From JBGRQA01 sp041725895 (GTDB taxonomy: Bacteria > Bacteroidota > Bacteroidia > Bacteroidales > Marinifilaceae): a stretch of DNA of 52,406 bases. Shown piece after piece: positions 8,623 through 16,706 of this stretch; position 1 is the first letter of the stretch, and every line of letters starts with the position of its first letter. The notes under the pieces are model-generated. The model ran no database searches. It was given only the letters and a program-made list of their open reading frames with translations, and had not been told where the DNA came from. The DNA is taken from the NCBI GenBank assembly GCA_041725895.1, contig JBGRQA010000038.1, forward strand, positions 1-52,406, written 5' to 3'. A program made the translations under genes and the position numbers.

Positions 8623-9114
8623 ATGAGTCGAATTTTACTATTGATAAAATGGATTGCTTCACTTTTTTCTTTTCGTTTACAACAGAAATGCAGTCTATTG
8701 AGAGATGAACATTTCCGGGAACTGGCTGTAACGGAAAACTATGTGTTGGGCCATATTGAAGAGGATGCATGGCTGGTTCAAAAATCAGACCATTACCAAT
8801 GGGATATGGGTGACATGCACGGGAATCCATCCTGTGGGCTAATTGGACCGGGAGAGGATTGGTGTATGATAGGAGGCCGGGGAATTATTCTTCGGAAAGA
8901 GGAATGTAGAGAACTGATTTACATCTGTCGGAAGGAAGTCGAATCCATTCACGATGCGAAATTGATTAGTGATTACGAGGTAAAGATTCTGGTGGATCCC
9001 TGGTCGGAGTATGCCGCTGTTTGGAAGTTCGATACACGGAGTTTAAAGCTGCAAAAATTGCAGGATGGACCTTACTTGAGGGAGCAAGCCTATCGGGATG
9101 GTGTTGATTTCTAA
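8623..9114 (+). CDS. Hypothetical protein, third gene of the DUF4291 cluster
   Basis: A 163-aa protein starting 34 bases after the previous gene, probably in the same operon. The N-terminus (MSRILLLIKWIASLFSFRLQQK) is hydrophobic and basic and could be a membrane anchor or an uncleaved signal. The rest is soluble and tryptophan-rich (EEDAWLVQKSDHYQWDMGD, GPGEDWCMIGGRGIIL, VDPWSEYAAVWKFDTR), with a beta-strand feel and a C-terminal DGPYLREQAYRDG. I do not recognise a family. Its function is unknown. Confidence 0.65.
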   Translation: MSRILLLIKWIASLFSFRLQQKCSLLRDEHFRELAVTENYVLGHIEEDAWLVQKSDHYQWDMGDMHGNPSCGLIGPGEDWCMIGGRGIILRKEECRELIYICRKEVESIHDAKLISDYEVKILVDPWSEYAAVWKFDTRSLKLQKLQDGPYLREQAYRDGVDF

Positions 9115-9331
9115 AAGGGGCAATCCTTACTTTGAAATTCCGATCTGATCGTACAGGTTAATTTAACTTTAATTAACACACAGTGTTCAGTAATTAGTTG
9201 TGGGCTGGATTATTTTATGGTAAGTTCAAGTTACAAAACAATGGCCTCTGTTTCCTACCTAAATCCTGTATTCTTTTGTTGGAAGGCGATTGTTTTTGAT
9301 TGTAATTTTCTACATAAAATCGATTCTGATT

Positions 9332-11077
9332 ATGAAACAGTTGTTTTTAGTGATCCTGTTAGGTCTAGCGCATTGGGGCAGTGCCCAGAAAAAAGTTGTA
9401 GATGTATCTATAAATCTGAAGGATGTCAAGAACGGTATCTGCAAGGTAGTGGTAACACCTCCCGGTGATTCGGATGTATCTTCTATTCAGTTTCCCAAAT
9501 CTGTTCCGGGTGCCTATGAAATTGAGGATTTTAGCAAATACATTCTATCCCCCGGTGTTAAGTTGGCAAATGGTAATTGGGTAGAAGCGGAACGAAATGG
9601 GAATGCATTTTCCTGGGAAGGAACCGATGTTAGAGAACTTGTATACCAATGCAAACAATCCAATAATCCTTATGGTCAAATTCTACCCGAAGGAACCATG
9701 TTTGATGCAGAGAAACTGTTGGTGAACTGGAATGCTTTAGTCGGTTATTTTGAGGGGAAGGATTTGGCCTATCAAATTAAATTGATCAAGCCCCGGGAGT
9801 TCTTTGGTGCTACCTCTCTGTCGAAAAAAATTCTTAACGATAGTACGGATGTGTTTTTTGCCAACTCCTACGATGAATTGGTTCACGGTCCTGTACTTTA
9901 TGCTGTGCCCGATACCACTTCTTTTACGGTAGGGGAATCGAACTTTACCATTTCCTGCTATTCTACTTCGCCCCGGCTGAAAAGTGCAAGCATTCGCAAA
10001 AGACTGGAACCTGCTATACGAAAATGTGTGGAGGTTTCGAAACATGTTCCGGAGAATTACAATTTTATCTACCTGATTGATGATTTTAAGATCGCTAATG
10101 GCATTATTGCTTTGGAACACCCCAAGTCGTCGGTTACCATCTATTCCAGTAGCTACAATGACTCATCCGCTATGGTTACCACTTCAATACACGAACTGTG
10201 CCATTCTCTGTTTACGCCACTGTTCATCAGGAGTAAACAGATGTCTGAATTCAACTATTCGGAACCGGAATGCGATCAACACCTCTGGTTTTACGAAGGA
10301 GTGGTGGAATATCTATCTACGAAGTTGTGTCTTCAGGCAGGAGCCATTGATACCACTGGATTTGTTCGATCTCTTCATTCGTATAAAATAAACATGGAGA
10401 ATACGAAGCTATCGGATTTAAGTCGAAATATTTATTCCAAAATGGGTAAGAAACACTTTATGAACATGTATGCCAAAGGAAGTTTGGTGGCCTATTTACT
10501 GGACTTGGAGTTGATTGAAAAGAGTGATAGCAGGATGAGTTTGCTTACTTTGATGCAAAAAATGCAGGATTATCAGAGTGAGAAGGGAGATTTCAATGCA
10601 ATGTCCTTTTTTGATCTTCTTTCTGAACTGTCGGGAGTAGATCTACACGCCTTCTTTGATTCCTATGTTGATTCGAAAACGAAAATTGATTTCAATGAAA
10701 ATTTGAAGCGGATTGGTTGTCGTATTGAAACTATTCCTTACGATACCCTTGCCTATAGCTACAACATAAAAGCGTTTACATATAATCCAAAATCAGATCG
10801 AAATTACTTTGTGGTAAAAAATTCAGATCTGAACCGTCAAACCGGGATCAAAAATCTCCAAATAACAAAGATTGATGGTGAACCTTTCAATGCAAAGCTT
10901 GTTAATTCTCTTATCTATCCGGATAAAAGCCAACAGAGTATTACCTATCTTGATGGAGGGAAGGAGACGACCTATAAGGTTTCTGCCAGGAAAGAGAGGA
11001 GGACGTTTTTTAACAGGAAAGTAAGCAATATTGCGAGTCCCAATCCAAAAGTCCGGGATTACTATTGGTTGCATTAG
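9332..11077 (+). CDS. Exported M61 family (glycyl aminopeptidase-like) metallopeptidase
   Basis: A 581-aa exported zinc peptidase. I start it at the ATG at 9332 because a clean signal peptide follows (MKQLFLVILLGLAHWGSAQ); an in-frame upstream start at 9290 would add 14 hydrophobic residues. The N-terminal half is beta-rich, as in the M61 N-terminal domain. The zinc site is HELCH (about residues 287-291), with the third ligand in LWFYEGVVEYLS (Glu at about 322); this spacing is that of M61, where the motif is usually HEYFH and WFSEG. The C-terminal 100 residues are beta-rich and could be a degenerate PDZ-like domain. Substrate unknown; it probably acts on peptides in the periplasm. It stands alone. 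Confidence 0.8.
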   Translation: MKQLFLVILLGLAHWGSAQKKVVDVSINLKDVKNGICKVVVTPPGDSDVSSIQFPKSVPGAYEIEDFSKYILSPGVKLANGNWVEAERNGNAFSWEGTDVRELVYQCKQSNNPYGQILPEGTMFDAEKLLVNWNALVGYFEGKDLAYQIKLIKPREFFGATSLSKKILNDSTDVFFANSYDELVHGPVLYAVPDTTSFTVGESNFTISCYSTSPRLKSASIRKRLEPAIRKCVEVSKHVPENYNFIYLIDDFKIANGIIALEHPKSSVTIYSSSYNDSSAMVTTSIHELCHSLFTPLFIRSKQMSEFNYSEPECDQHLWFYEGVVEYLSTKLCLQAGAIDTTGFVRSLHSYKINMENTKLSDLSRNIYSKMGKKHFMNMYAKGSLVAYLLDLELIEKSDSRMSLLTLMQKMQDYQSEKGDFNAMSFFDLLSELSGVDLHAFFDSYVDSKTKIDFNENLKRIGCRIETIPYDTLAYSYNIKAFTYNPKSDRNYFVVKNSDLNRQTGIKNLQITKIDGEPFNAKLVNSLIYPDKSQQSITYLDGGKETTYKVSARKERRTFFNRKVSNIASPNPKVRDYYWLH

Positions 11078-11370
11078 TCCGACGAAAACGATATATGAGG
11101 GAAGTATGGAATTGGGAAACTTGAGGCGATGTTGATGGCAAGAGAACTCTGGCTATCAACATCGAATCATGCAAGCTCAAAAAAGGGTGTTGAGGATTCT
11201 GGGGATTCTGAGGAAATGGAGGAAATGACGAATTCTGATTCGTGGTTTTCTTTAATAAGCTGACCCCGTTAATAGAAAAAAGAATCGATGTCTGGAAAAT
11301 AAAAACCTTACCTCATTTTTAATTCATTTCGAAACCGGGCTTGTGAGTTTAGTTTATTTATTTATATGAA
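11078..11370. other. Gene-free stretch with a 9-bp hairpin
   Basis: No gene seen. GATGTTGAT (11128-11136) and ATCAACATC (11155-11163) form a 9-bp inverted repeat with an 18-nt loop, 50 bases after the peptidase stop. There is no T-run after it, so it is not a standard terminator. Confidence 0.4.
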
Positions 11371-11420
11371 GAAACAGATTCTGATCCCGAAAGCTTTTGG
11401 GATCAGAATCTGTTTCTTTC
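11371..11420. terminator. Bidirectional terminator (18-bp perfect inverted repeat)
   Basis: The arms 11371-11388 and 11399-11416 are perfect reverse complements of 18 bases (core GATTCTGATCCC/GGGATCAGAATC), with a 10-nt spacer that is itself near-palindromic (AAAGCTTT). It lies between convergent genes, the M61 peptidase (+) and the flavin reductase-like gene (-). Confidence 0.75.
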
Positions 11421-11496
11421 AATTTTGTTAATAGCTTAATGTTTTGATATTCCATGTATCCTTATCCATTTCAATAGTAAAATGGCTCTCCGTTTT

Positions 11497-12414
11497 TTAG
11501 TATTCCAGTGCTACCAATACCCCAAAGGCTTTTTTTACATTTCCCTGTGCAATTAACTCTTTGGCGTATTGGTGAAGTACTTTGTGTAAATCTTTTGGGC
11601 GATCCTGGTAAGCATTAATAAGACTTGCATAGCGTTTGTCCGCTTTGATTTGTTCCAATTCCTTTTCATTCGGGTATTCCTGCAATCCTCCCAATTGGCC
11701 CAGGTCATTTCCCGATAGAATGGGACTGTTGCGAATGTCTTCCGGTAGCCGGTCGATACCCAGTGGGGGAATGTCTCCGGGTTTTTCTAGCGAAAAGATG
11801 GCATCGCCTGATGCTCGACAATAGAGACTACCACCCATTCGACCTATCAAGTCGATCTTATGCTGATCGATCTTTCCTGCATCATTCAGCACCTCCTTGC
11901 TAACATGAATCTTTGCTACTTTACAAATCACCAGGTTGCCGGCAGCACCACCGAATCCGGTTTCTATTACCTGAAGAACCTGACACTCCATCTGGACAGG
12001 GGATTCCTTTACTCTAAACGGCCTGATCAGGTGACTTTTGATTGGAGTGAAGCCCGCTTTCTCAAATTCGTTGACCCCTTTCGGAAATTCTGAACTGGCC
12101 AGATTGACCTGTTGCAGCATGGCATAATTCACCACGTTTATTACTACCTCCGGAATCTCCTTTACGTTATTGTAGGTATCCTTGGTTGTTTTGTCTCGTC
12201 CCCGGCGTGAGGGAGAGAATACCACCAGTGGAGGGTTGGCCCCAAAAACATTAAAGAAGCTGAAGGGGGAGAGGTTGAGATTTCCCTCCCGATCCAGGGT
12301 GCTGGCCAATGCAATGGGACGTGGACCTATTGCGCCTATAAGCATTCCAAAGAGTTGGGGGATCGGAGTCTCCTTGGGGAGAATTTCCAGCATTTCGGTG
12401 TCAGAGTGTATCAT
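11497..12414 (-). CDS. Flavin reductase family protein
   Basis: A 305-aa protein of the flavin reductase-like (FMN-binding split barrel) family. The N-terminal 200 residues carry the typical pattern: MLIGAIGPRPIALASTLDREG, NLSPFSFFNVFGANPPLVVFS, KDTYNNVKEIPEVVINVV, and the SEFPKGVNEFEKAGFTP segment. A C-terminal extension of about 100 residues (from about 205) is helical. The family reduces or binds FMN for partner oxygenases, or acts as a flavin oxidoreductase itself. It is the last gene of the minus-strand tyrosine catabolic set, 108 bases after fahA; its role in that pathway is not known. Confidence 0.8.
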   Translation of the reverse strand: MIHSDTEMLEILPKETPIPQLFGMLIGAIGPRPIALASTLDREGNLNLSPFSFFNVFGANPPLVVFSPSRRGRDKTTKDTYNNVKEIPEVVINVVNYAMLQQVNLASSEFPKGVNEFEKAGFTPIKSHLIRPFRVKESPVQMECQVLQVIETGFGGAAGNLVICKVAKIHVSKEVLNDAGKIDQHKIDLIGRMGGSLYCRASGDAIFSLEKPGDIPPLGIDRLPEDIRNSPILSGNDLGQLGGLQEYPNEKELEQIKADKRYASLINAYQDRPKDLHKVLHQYAKELIAQGNVKKAFGVLVALEY

Positions 12415-12522
12415 GTTTTGTGAATAGAAAAAGTGTTTGAATTAGTAGTATTATGTTCTCTCTGTGATTCCTTTTTGCCCTCTGTAATTAATCTTTTTTT
12501 AGTACTACAGAGTAGGAACATC

Positions 12523-13830
12523 TTAGTCCCGGGCTGGCAGAATTGTTACCCTGCACTCCCCAAATCCAATTCTTAGGCCATCCTTTAGTCCATAGCCACG
12601 CATGATAACTGTATCTTTGTCGTTAAGGAATTTGCGTTCCTGCTTGTTTTTCAATTTTACCGGCTTGGTCCCTTTCCAGCTTAATTCCAGCATGGAACCG
12701 TAGGAGTTGGGTGTAGGGCCGCTGATGGTGCCGGAGGCATACAAGTCGCCTACGTTAATGTTGCAGCCGTTTACGGTTTGATGGGCCAGTTGCTGACACA
12801 TGTTCCAGTACATGTATTTGTAGTTGGAACTGCATACCTGGCTCTCCTCCTCGTTTTCCGGTTGAATATAAACCTCAAGATTCAGATCGTAGTTTTTTTC
12901 GCCTTCGTATTGCAGGTAGGGGAAAACTTCCGGGTTTTGTTCCGGTCCCCGGGTGCGGAAGGGCTCCAGTGCATCCAGAGTTACAATCCAGGGGGAGATT
13001 ACAGAACCGAAGCTCTTTCCAAGGAAAGGTCCCAGAGGTATATATTCCCATTTTTGAATGTCGCGGGCCGAAAGGTCGTTGAACAGAACCAGACCGAAGA
13101 TGTGTTCTTCAGCTGTGTCGATAGGAATTGGTTCGCCCAGCCCGGATTTCTTTCCGGTAATGAATGCCATTTCCAATTCGAAATCCATCAGACGAGTGGC
13201 ACCAAAAACCGGCTGGTTCTGATCGGTTGGAAGAAGTTGCCCTTTGGGGCGATGAATGCATGCTTTACTCACAACGATTGAGGAACTTCGTCCATGGTAG
13301 CCTACCGGAATGTGCTTCCAGTTCGGCATTAATGCGTTCTCTTTTCCCCGAAACATGATCCCCACATTGGTGGCGTGCTCCAGGCTGGAGTAGAAATCGG
13401 TGTAATCGCCAATTTGCACCGGAAGTACCATTTTGATTTCTTCAACGGAGGATAAAATTTGGCTTCGGTGTCTACTATTCCCTTCCAGGTTGGGGCTATT
13501 CTCCTCAAAAACTTCGGTTAAGCGATTTCGGACGGCACGCCATTTCTCCTGACCCAATTCGATGAATGCATTGAGAGAGGAGTGGGCAAAGACATCGGTT
13601 CGAATCTGCAAACCGTCGAAATAGCCCAGTTGGTAAAAGGCACTTAAATTGATGGCCGTATCACCAATGCGCGAAGCACATACGGTTTCGCCGTCTGCCT
13701 TTTGAATCACTCCAAAAGGAAGGTTCTGAATGGGAAAATCACTTCCATCATTTACCTCAATCCAGCTTTTCAATTGGGGATTGTTGGCATAGATTTGGGT
13801 GTTTCTATTCTGCAAAGTATTTGTTTTCAT
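12523..13830 (-). CDS. fahA: Fumarylacetoacetase
   Basis: Hydrolyses 4-fumarylacetoacetate to fumarate and acetoacetate, the last step of tyrosine degradation (EC 3.7.1.2). At 435 aa it has the length of the eukaryote-like FAH. The N-terminal beta domain starts PQLKSWIEVNDGSDFPIQNL. The catalytic and metal residues of the FAH fold are visible: Asp and His in DYTDFYSSLEHATNVG (about residues 142-157), the two Glu of DFELEMAF (about 220) and the Asp of LFNDLSARDIQKWE (about 250). GTISGP and QTVNGCNINVGD near the C-terminus are also family features. It lies downstream of hppD, separated by 231 bases containing repeats, so it may have its own promoter. Confidence 0.96.
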   Translation of the reverse strand: MKTNTLQNRNTQIYANNPQLKSWIEVNDGSDFPIQNLPFGVIQKADGETVCASRIGDTAINLSAFYQLGYFDGLQIRTDVFAHSSLNAFIELGQEKWRAVRNRLTEVFEENSPNLEGNSRHRSQILSSVEEIKMVLPVQIGDYTDFYSSLEHATNVGIMFRGKENALMPNWKHIPVGYHGRSSSIVVSKACIHRPKGQLLPTDQNQPVFGATRLMDFELEMAFITGKKSGLGEPIPIDTAEEHIFGLVLFNDLSARDIQKWEYIPLGPFLGKSFGSVISPWIVTLDALEPFRTRGPEQNPEVFPYLQYEGEKNYDLNLEVYIQPENEEESQVCSSNYKYMYWNMCQQLAHQTVNGCNINVGDLYASGTISGPTPNSYGSMLELSWKGTKPVKLKNKQERKFLNDKDTVIMRGYGLKDGLRIGFGECRVTILPARD

Positions 13831-13842
13831 GTGTTTGTTATT

Positions 13843-14002
13843 TAGCTGCCAGCTTCAAGCTATAAGCCACAGGCTTCTAAATGAATCCAGCAAGTGATCA
13901 TATTACGGAATTAGAGTTTAACAGTGATAGCATAAATTCTAGCATATTAAGGTTTTGATTCGGTAAGAAAAGGCTAGTAGCTTATGGCTATTAGCTGAAT
14001 GC
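13843..14002. repeat. Imperfect inverted pair of REP-like elements between fahA and hppD
   Basis: AGCTTCAAGCTATAAGCC (within 13843-13870) recurs in inverted, diverged form within 13972-14002 (GTAGCTTATGGCTATTAGCT); about 16 of 21 positions match after reverse complementing. Repeats of the AGCT..TAAGCC type are common in Bacteroidota intergenic DNA (general knowledge). Their role is unknown. Confidence 0.4.
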
Positions 14003-14061
14003 TTGCTAATAGTAGCATAAAAGATCTTTGTATCAATTTAAGGACAAAAATTGAATTGCAC

Positions 14062-15198
14062 CTACAATGTACCTCTCTTTTTTTGCTCTAATTCAATGGA
14101 TTCAAACAATGCTTTAAAGTTGCCTTTTCCGAAGGATTTGGCTCCCTTACGCTGGATGATTTCATAGAAAACAGTGGGACGATCCTCTACCGGTCTGGTA
14201 AAGATTTGCAGAAGGTAGCCCTCGTCGTCACGGTCTACCAGTATCCCTAGCTTGCGAAGGGCATCTATTTCTTCGTCGATGTTTCCAACACGCTCGGTAA
14301 GGGTGTCGTAGTAGGTGCTGGGAATGGTCAGGAATTCTACGCCCCGGTTTTGCAATTGGGTCACAGTTTCGATAATATTGTTGGTGGCCATGGCGATATG
14401 TTGCACGCCTGCTCCCCGGTAGAAATCGATGTATTCCTCAATCTGTGACTTCTTTTTGCCTTTGGCAGGTTCGTTAATGGGGAATTTGATTCTGCCGTTT
14501 CCGTTGCACATTACCTTGCTCATCAAGGCGGTGTATTCGGTGGAGATGTCCTTATCGTCGAAGGAGACAAGTTGGGTAAACCCCATCACCTTGGCATAGA
14601 ACTCCGTCCATATATTCATTTGATTCCAGCCCACATTGCCCACCATGTGATCAATGTATCGCAAACCTACCTCTTTGGGCTGATAAGCCGGAGTCCAGGG
14701 GATATAGCCCGGAAGGAAAGTCCCTTTGTACTTGTTTCGCTCCACAAATAGATGAATGGTTTCCCCGTAGGTGTGAATTCCGGAGATTACGACTTCTCCG
14801 TGTTCATCCTCCATCTTTAGGGGGGCCAGGGACGATTTGGCCCCGCGTTTCATGGTTTCCCGGTAGGAGGAAGTGGCATCGGGTACCCAAAGAGCAATGA
14901 CCTTGACACCATCCCCATGCAATTTGATGTGATCGGCCAGGGGGGAATCCGGTATTAATGGAGTTGTGAAGACCAGGGTGATTTTATCCTGGCGGAGAAC
15001 GTAGGAAGTTTTTTCCCGGTCTCCGGTTTCCAGACCACAATAGGCCACCGGTTGAAAACCAAACGCCGTCTGGTAGTAATGGGCAGCTTGCTTGGCATTG
15101 CCCACGTAGAATTCAACAAAATCAGTTCCTGAAATAGGCAGGAAATCCTCTTTCTTTTGGGAGGTATTGGATTCTTTTCGAAATTTTAGTCCATCCAT
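14062..15198 (-). CDS. hppD: 4-hydroxyphenylpyruvate dioxygenase
   Basis: Converts 4-hydroxyphenylpyruvate to homogentisate (EC 1.13.11.27), an Fe(II) and O2 reaction. The 378-aa protein has the two vicinal-oxygen-chelate halves of the family. The iron ligands are seen as His184 (YIDHMVGNV), His267 (VQHIAMATNNI) and Glu346 (TVFYEIIQRKG). C-terminal FGKGNFKALFESIE is the family tail that closes the active site. The start overlaps the end of hmgA by 13 bases, so the two are co-transcribed and likely coupled. Confidence 0.97.
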   Translation of the reverse strand: MDGLKFRKESNTSQKKEDFLPISGTDFVEFYVGNAKQAAHYYQTAFGFQPVAYCGLETGDREKTSYVLRQDKITLVFTTPLIPDSPLADHIKLHGDGVKVIALWVPDATSSYRETMKRGAKSSLAPLKMEDEHGEVVISGIHTYGETIHLFVERNKYKGTFLPGYIPWTPAYQPKEVGLRYIDHMVGNVGWNQMNIWTEFYAKVMGFTQLVSFDDKDISTEYTALMSKVMCNGNGRIKFPINEPAKGKKKSQIEEYIDFYRGAGVQHIAMATNNIIETVTQLQNRGVEFLTIPSTYYDTLTERVGNIDEEIDALRKLGILVDRDDEGYLLQIFTRPVEDRPTVFYEIIQRKGAKSFGKGNFKALFESIELEQKKRGTL

Positions 15199-16343
15199 GA
15201 TTTATAATAATTTTTGTCTTCTATTTCCAATGCTTGCTTCGTCAATTTTAGAGGTTTAAAGGTGTCTACCATTACTGCCAGTTCCTGAGTTGCTTCCTTC
15301 CCGATGCTTTTCTCCACTGCTCCCGGGTGCGGACCATGTGGTATTCCTGTGGGATGCAGGGTGATCTGACCTTTCTCCACTGATTTGCGGCTCATGAAGT
15401 CCCCATCAACGTAGTACAATACTTCATCCGAATCCACATTGCTGTGATTGTAGGGGGCCGGTATGGCATCGGGATGGTAGTCGTATTTGCGGGGAACAAA
15501 GGCACAAACCACGAAGTTGTTAGCCTCAAAACTCTGGTGAACTGGCGGTGGCTGATGTACCCTGCCTGTTATGGGTTCGAAATTGTGAATGGAGAATGCG
15601 AAGGGATAATGGTAGCCGTCCCAGCCAATCAGATCGAAGGGGTGACTGGCATAAGTGTAGGGGAAGATGGTATCATCCCGTTTGATCTTTACCAGAAAAT
15701 CTCCTTTTTCATCATGGGTTTCCAGGTTCTCAGGTACTTTGATATCTCTTTCGCAGTAGGGGGCGTGTTCCAGAAGTTGTCCCATCTTGTTGATGTAACG
15801 TTTGGGATAACGAATGGATGAGAAAGATTCTACAATAAACAACCGGTTGTCCTGATTCTTAAAATGAAGTTGGTAGATGATGCCTTTGGGAATAATCAAG
15901 TGATCTCCATATTGGAAGGGAATGTTTCCATACATGGTTTTCAGAGTTCCACTTCCCTTGTGAATAAAGATGAGCTCATCCGCCTGCGAATTTTTGAAGA
16001 AATAATCCTTCATGCTTTCCTGGGGAGCCGCAAGGTGGATGTAGCAATCGTTATTGACAAGTATGGGTATTCTGCTCTCCAGGTAATCCTTTACTGGTGG
16101 GATTTTGAAGCCTTGCAGACTGCGGTGTTGCAAGTTCTTCTCTATGCCTATCTCCGGTGCCACCGACCAGGTTTGGCCAATGGCTTTCACATTGGTGGGC
16201 GGATGGCAATGATAGGTGAGGGAATACACATTTGAAAACCCCTCTGTGGATACCAACTGCTCGGCGTAGAGTTCTCCATTGGGTTTTCGGTAGATCGTAT
16301 GTCTTTTGGGCGGTATTTCTCCCAATTTGTGGTAGTGAGGCAT
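15186..16343 (-). CDS. hmgA: Homogentisate 1,2-dioxygenase
   Basis: Opens the ring of homogentisate to give maleylacetoacetate (EC 1.13.11.5). At 385 aa it is shorter than the human enzyme (445 aa), as is common for bacterial members. The cupin iron site is visible: His in APYNHSNVDSDEVLYY, the Glu of the same segment, and His in TGIPHGPHPGA (residues about 285-335). YHCHPPTNV and GRVHQPPPVHQSFEANNFVVC are further family signatures. It is the first gene of the minus-strand set hmgA-hppD-fahA-flavin reductase, and its promoter should lie in the 363-bp divergent region upstream. Confidence 0.95.
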   Translation of the reverse strand: MPHYHKLGEIPPKRHTIYRKPNGELYAEQLVSTEGFSNVYSLTYHCHPPTNVKAIGQTWSVAPEIGIEKNLQHRSLQGFKIPPVKDYLESRIPILVNNDCYIHLAAPQESMKDYFFKNSQADELIFIHKGSGTLKTMYGNIPFQYGDHLIIPKGIIYQLHFKNQDNRLFIVESFSSIRYPKRYINKMGQLLEHAPYCERDIKVPENLETHDEKGDFLVKIKRDDTIFPYTYASHPFDLIGWDGYHYPFAFSIHNFEPITGRVHQPPPVHQSFEANNFVVCAFVPRKYDYHPDAIPAPYNHSNVDSDEVLYYVDGDFMSRKSVEKGQITLHPTGIPHGPHPGAVEKSIGKEATQELAVMVDTFKPLKLTKQALEIEDKNYYKSWMD

Positions 16344-16706
16344 GATCGTACTCTTTTAGGATGTTTACTATTGCAGTATCGAAAACAAATTGTATCAATT
16401 TGTACTTCAATTTAATGAATTTTATTTAGAAGCTTTCTTAAAAAGAATAAAAGAATAACACTTTCTTTCCTGTTCTTTTGTAGTGCCAGGTAAATCTGTA
16501 ATTGGTTCAAAGGAGTTTTCTTTCTATTTTGCCTTTCCGCTACTACGTGATAGAGGTTAAATTTGGAATTGAGTTTTTGATTGAGAGATAGAATACAATT
16601 TTTTGTATTTTAGTGCTATTCTGATTGTGAATTCAAGTCAGTTAATCAGTCAGGATATAATTTCCAATGGTAATTATTCTACCAGCTTATATCTAAAACC
16701 TCGAAT
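16344..16706. other. Divergent intergenic region of hmgA and the adenylate kinase
   Basis: 363 bp, AT-rich, no gene seen. It must hold the promoters of hmgA (-) and the tandem adenylate kinase (+). TTTTTG-like boxes occur (for example TACAATTTTTTG near 16598), but none fits the TAnnTTTG pattern well enough to call. Confidence 0.4.
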
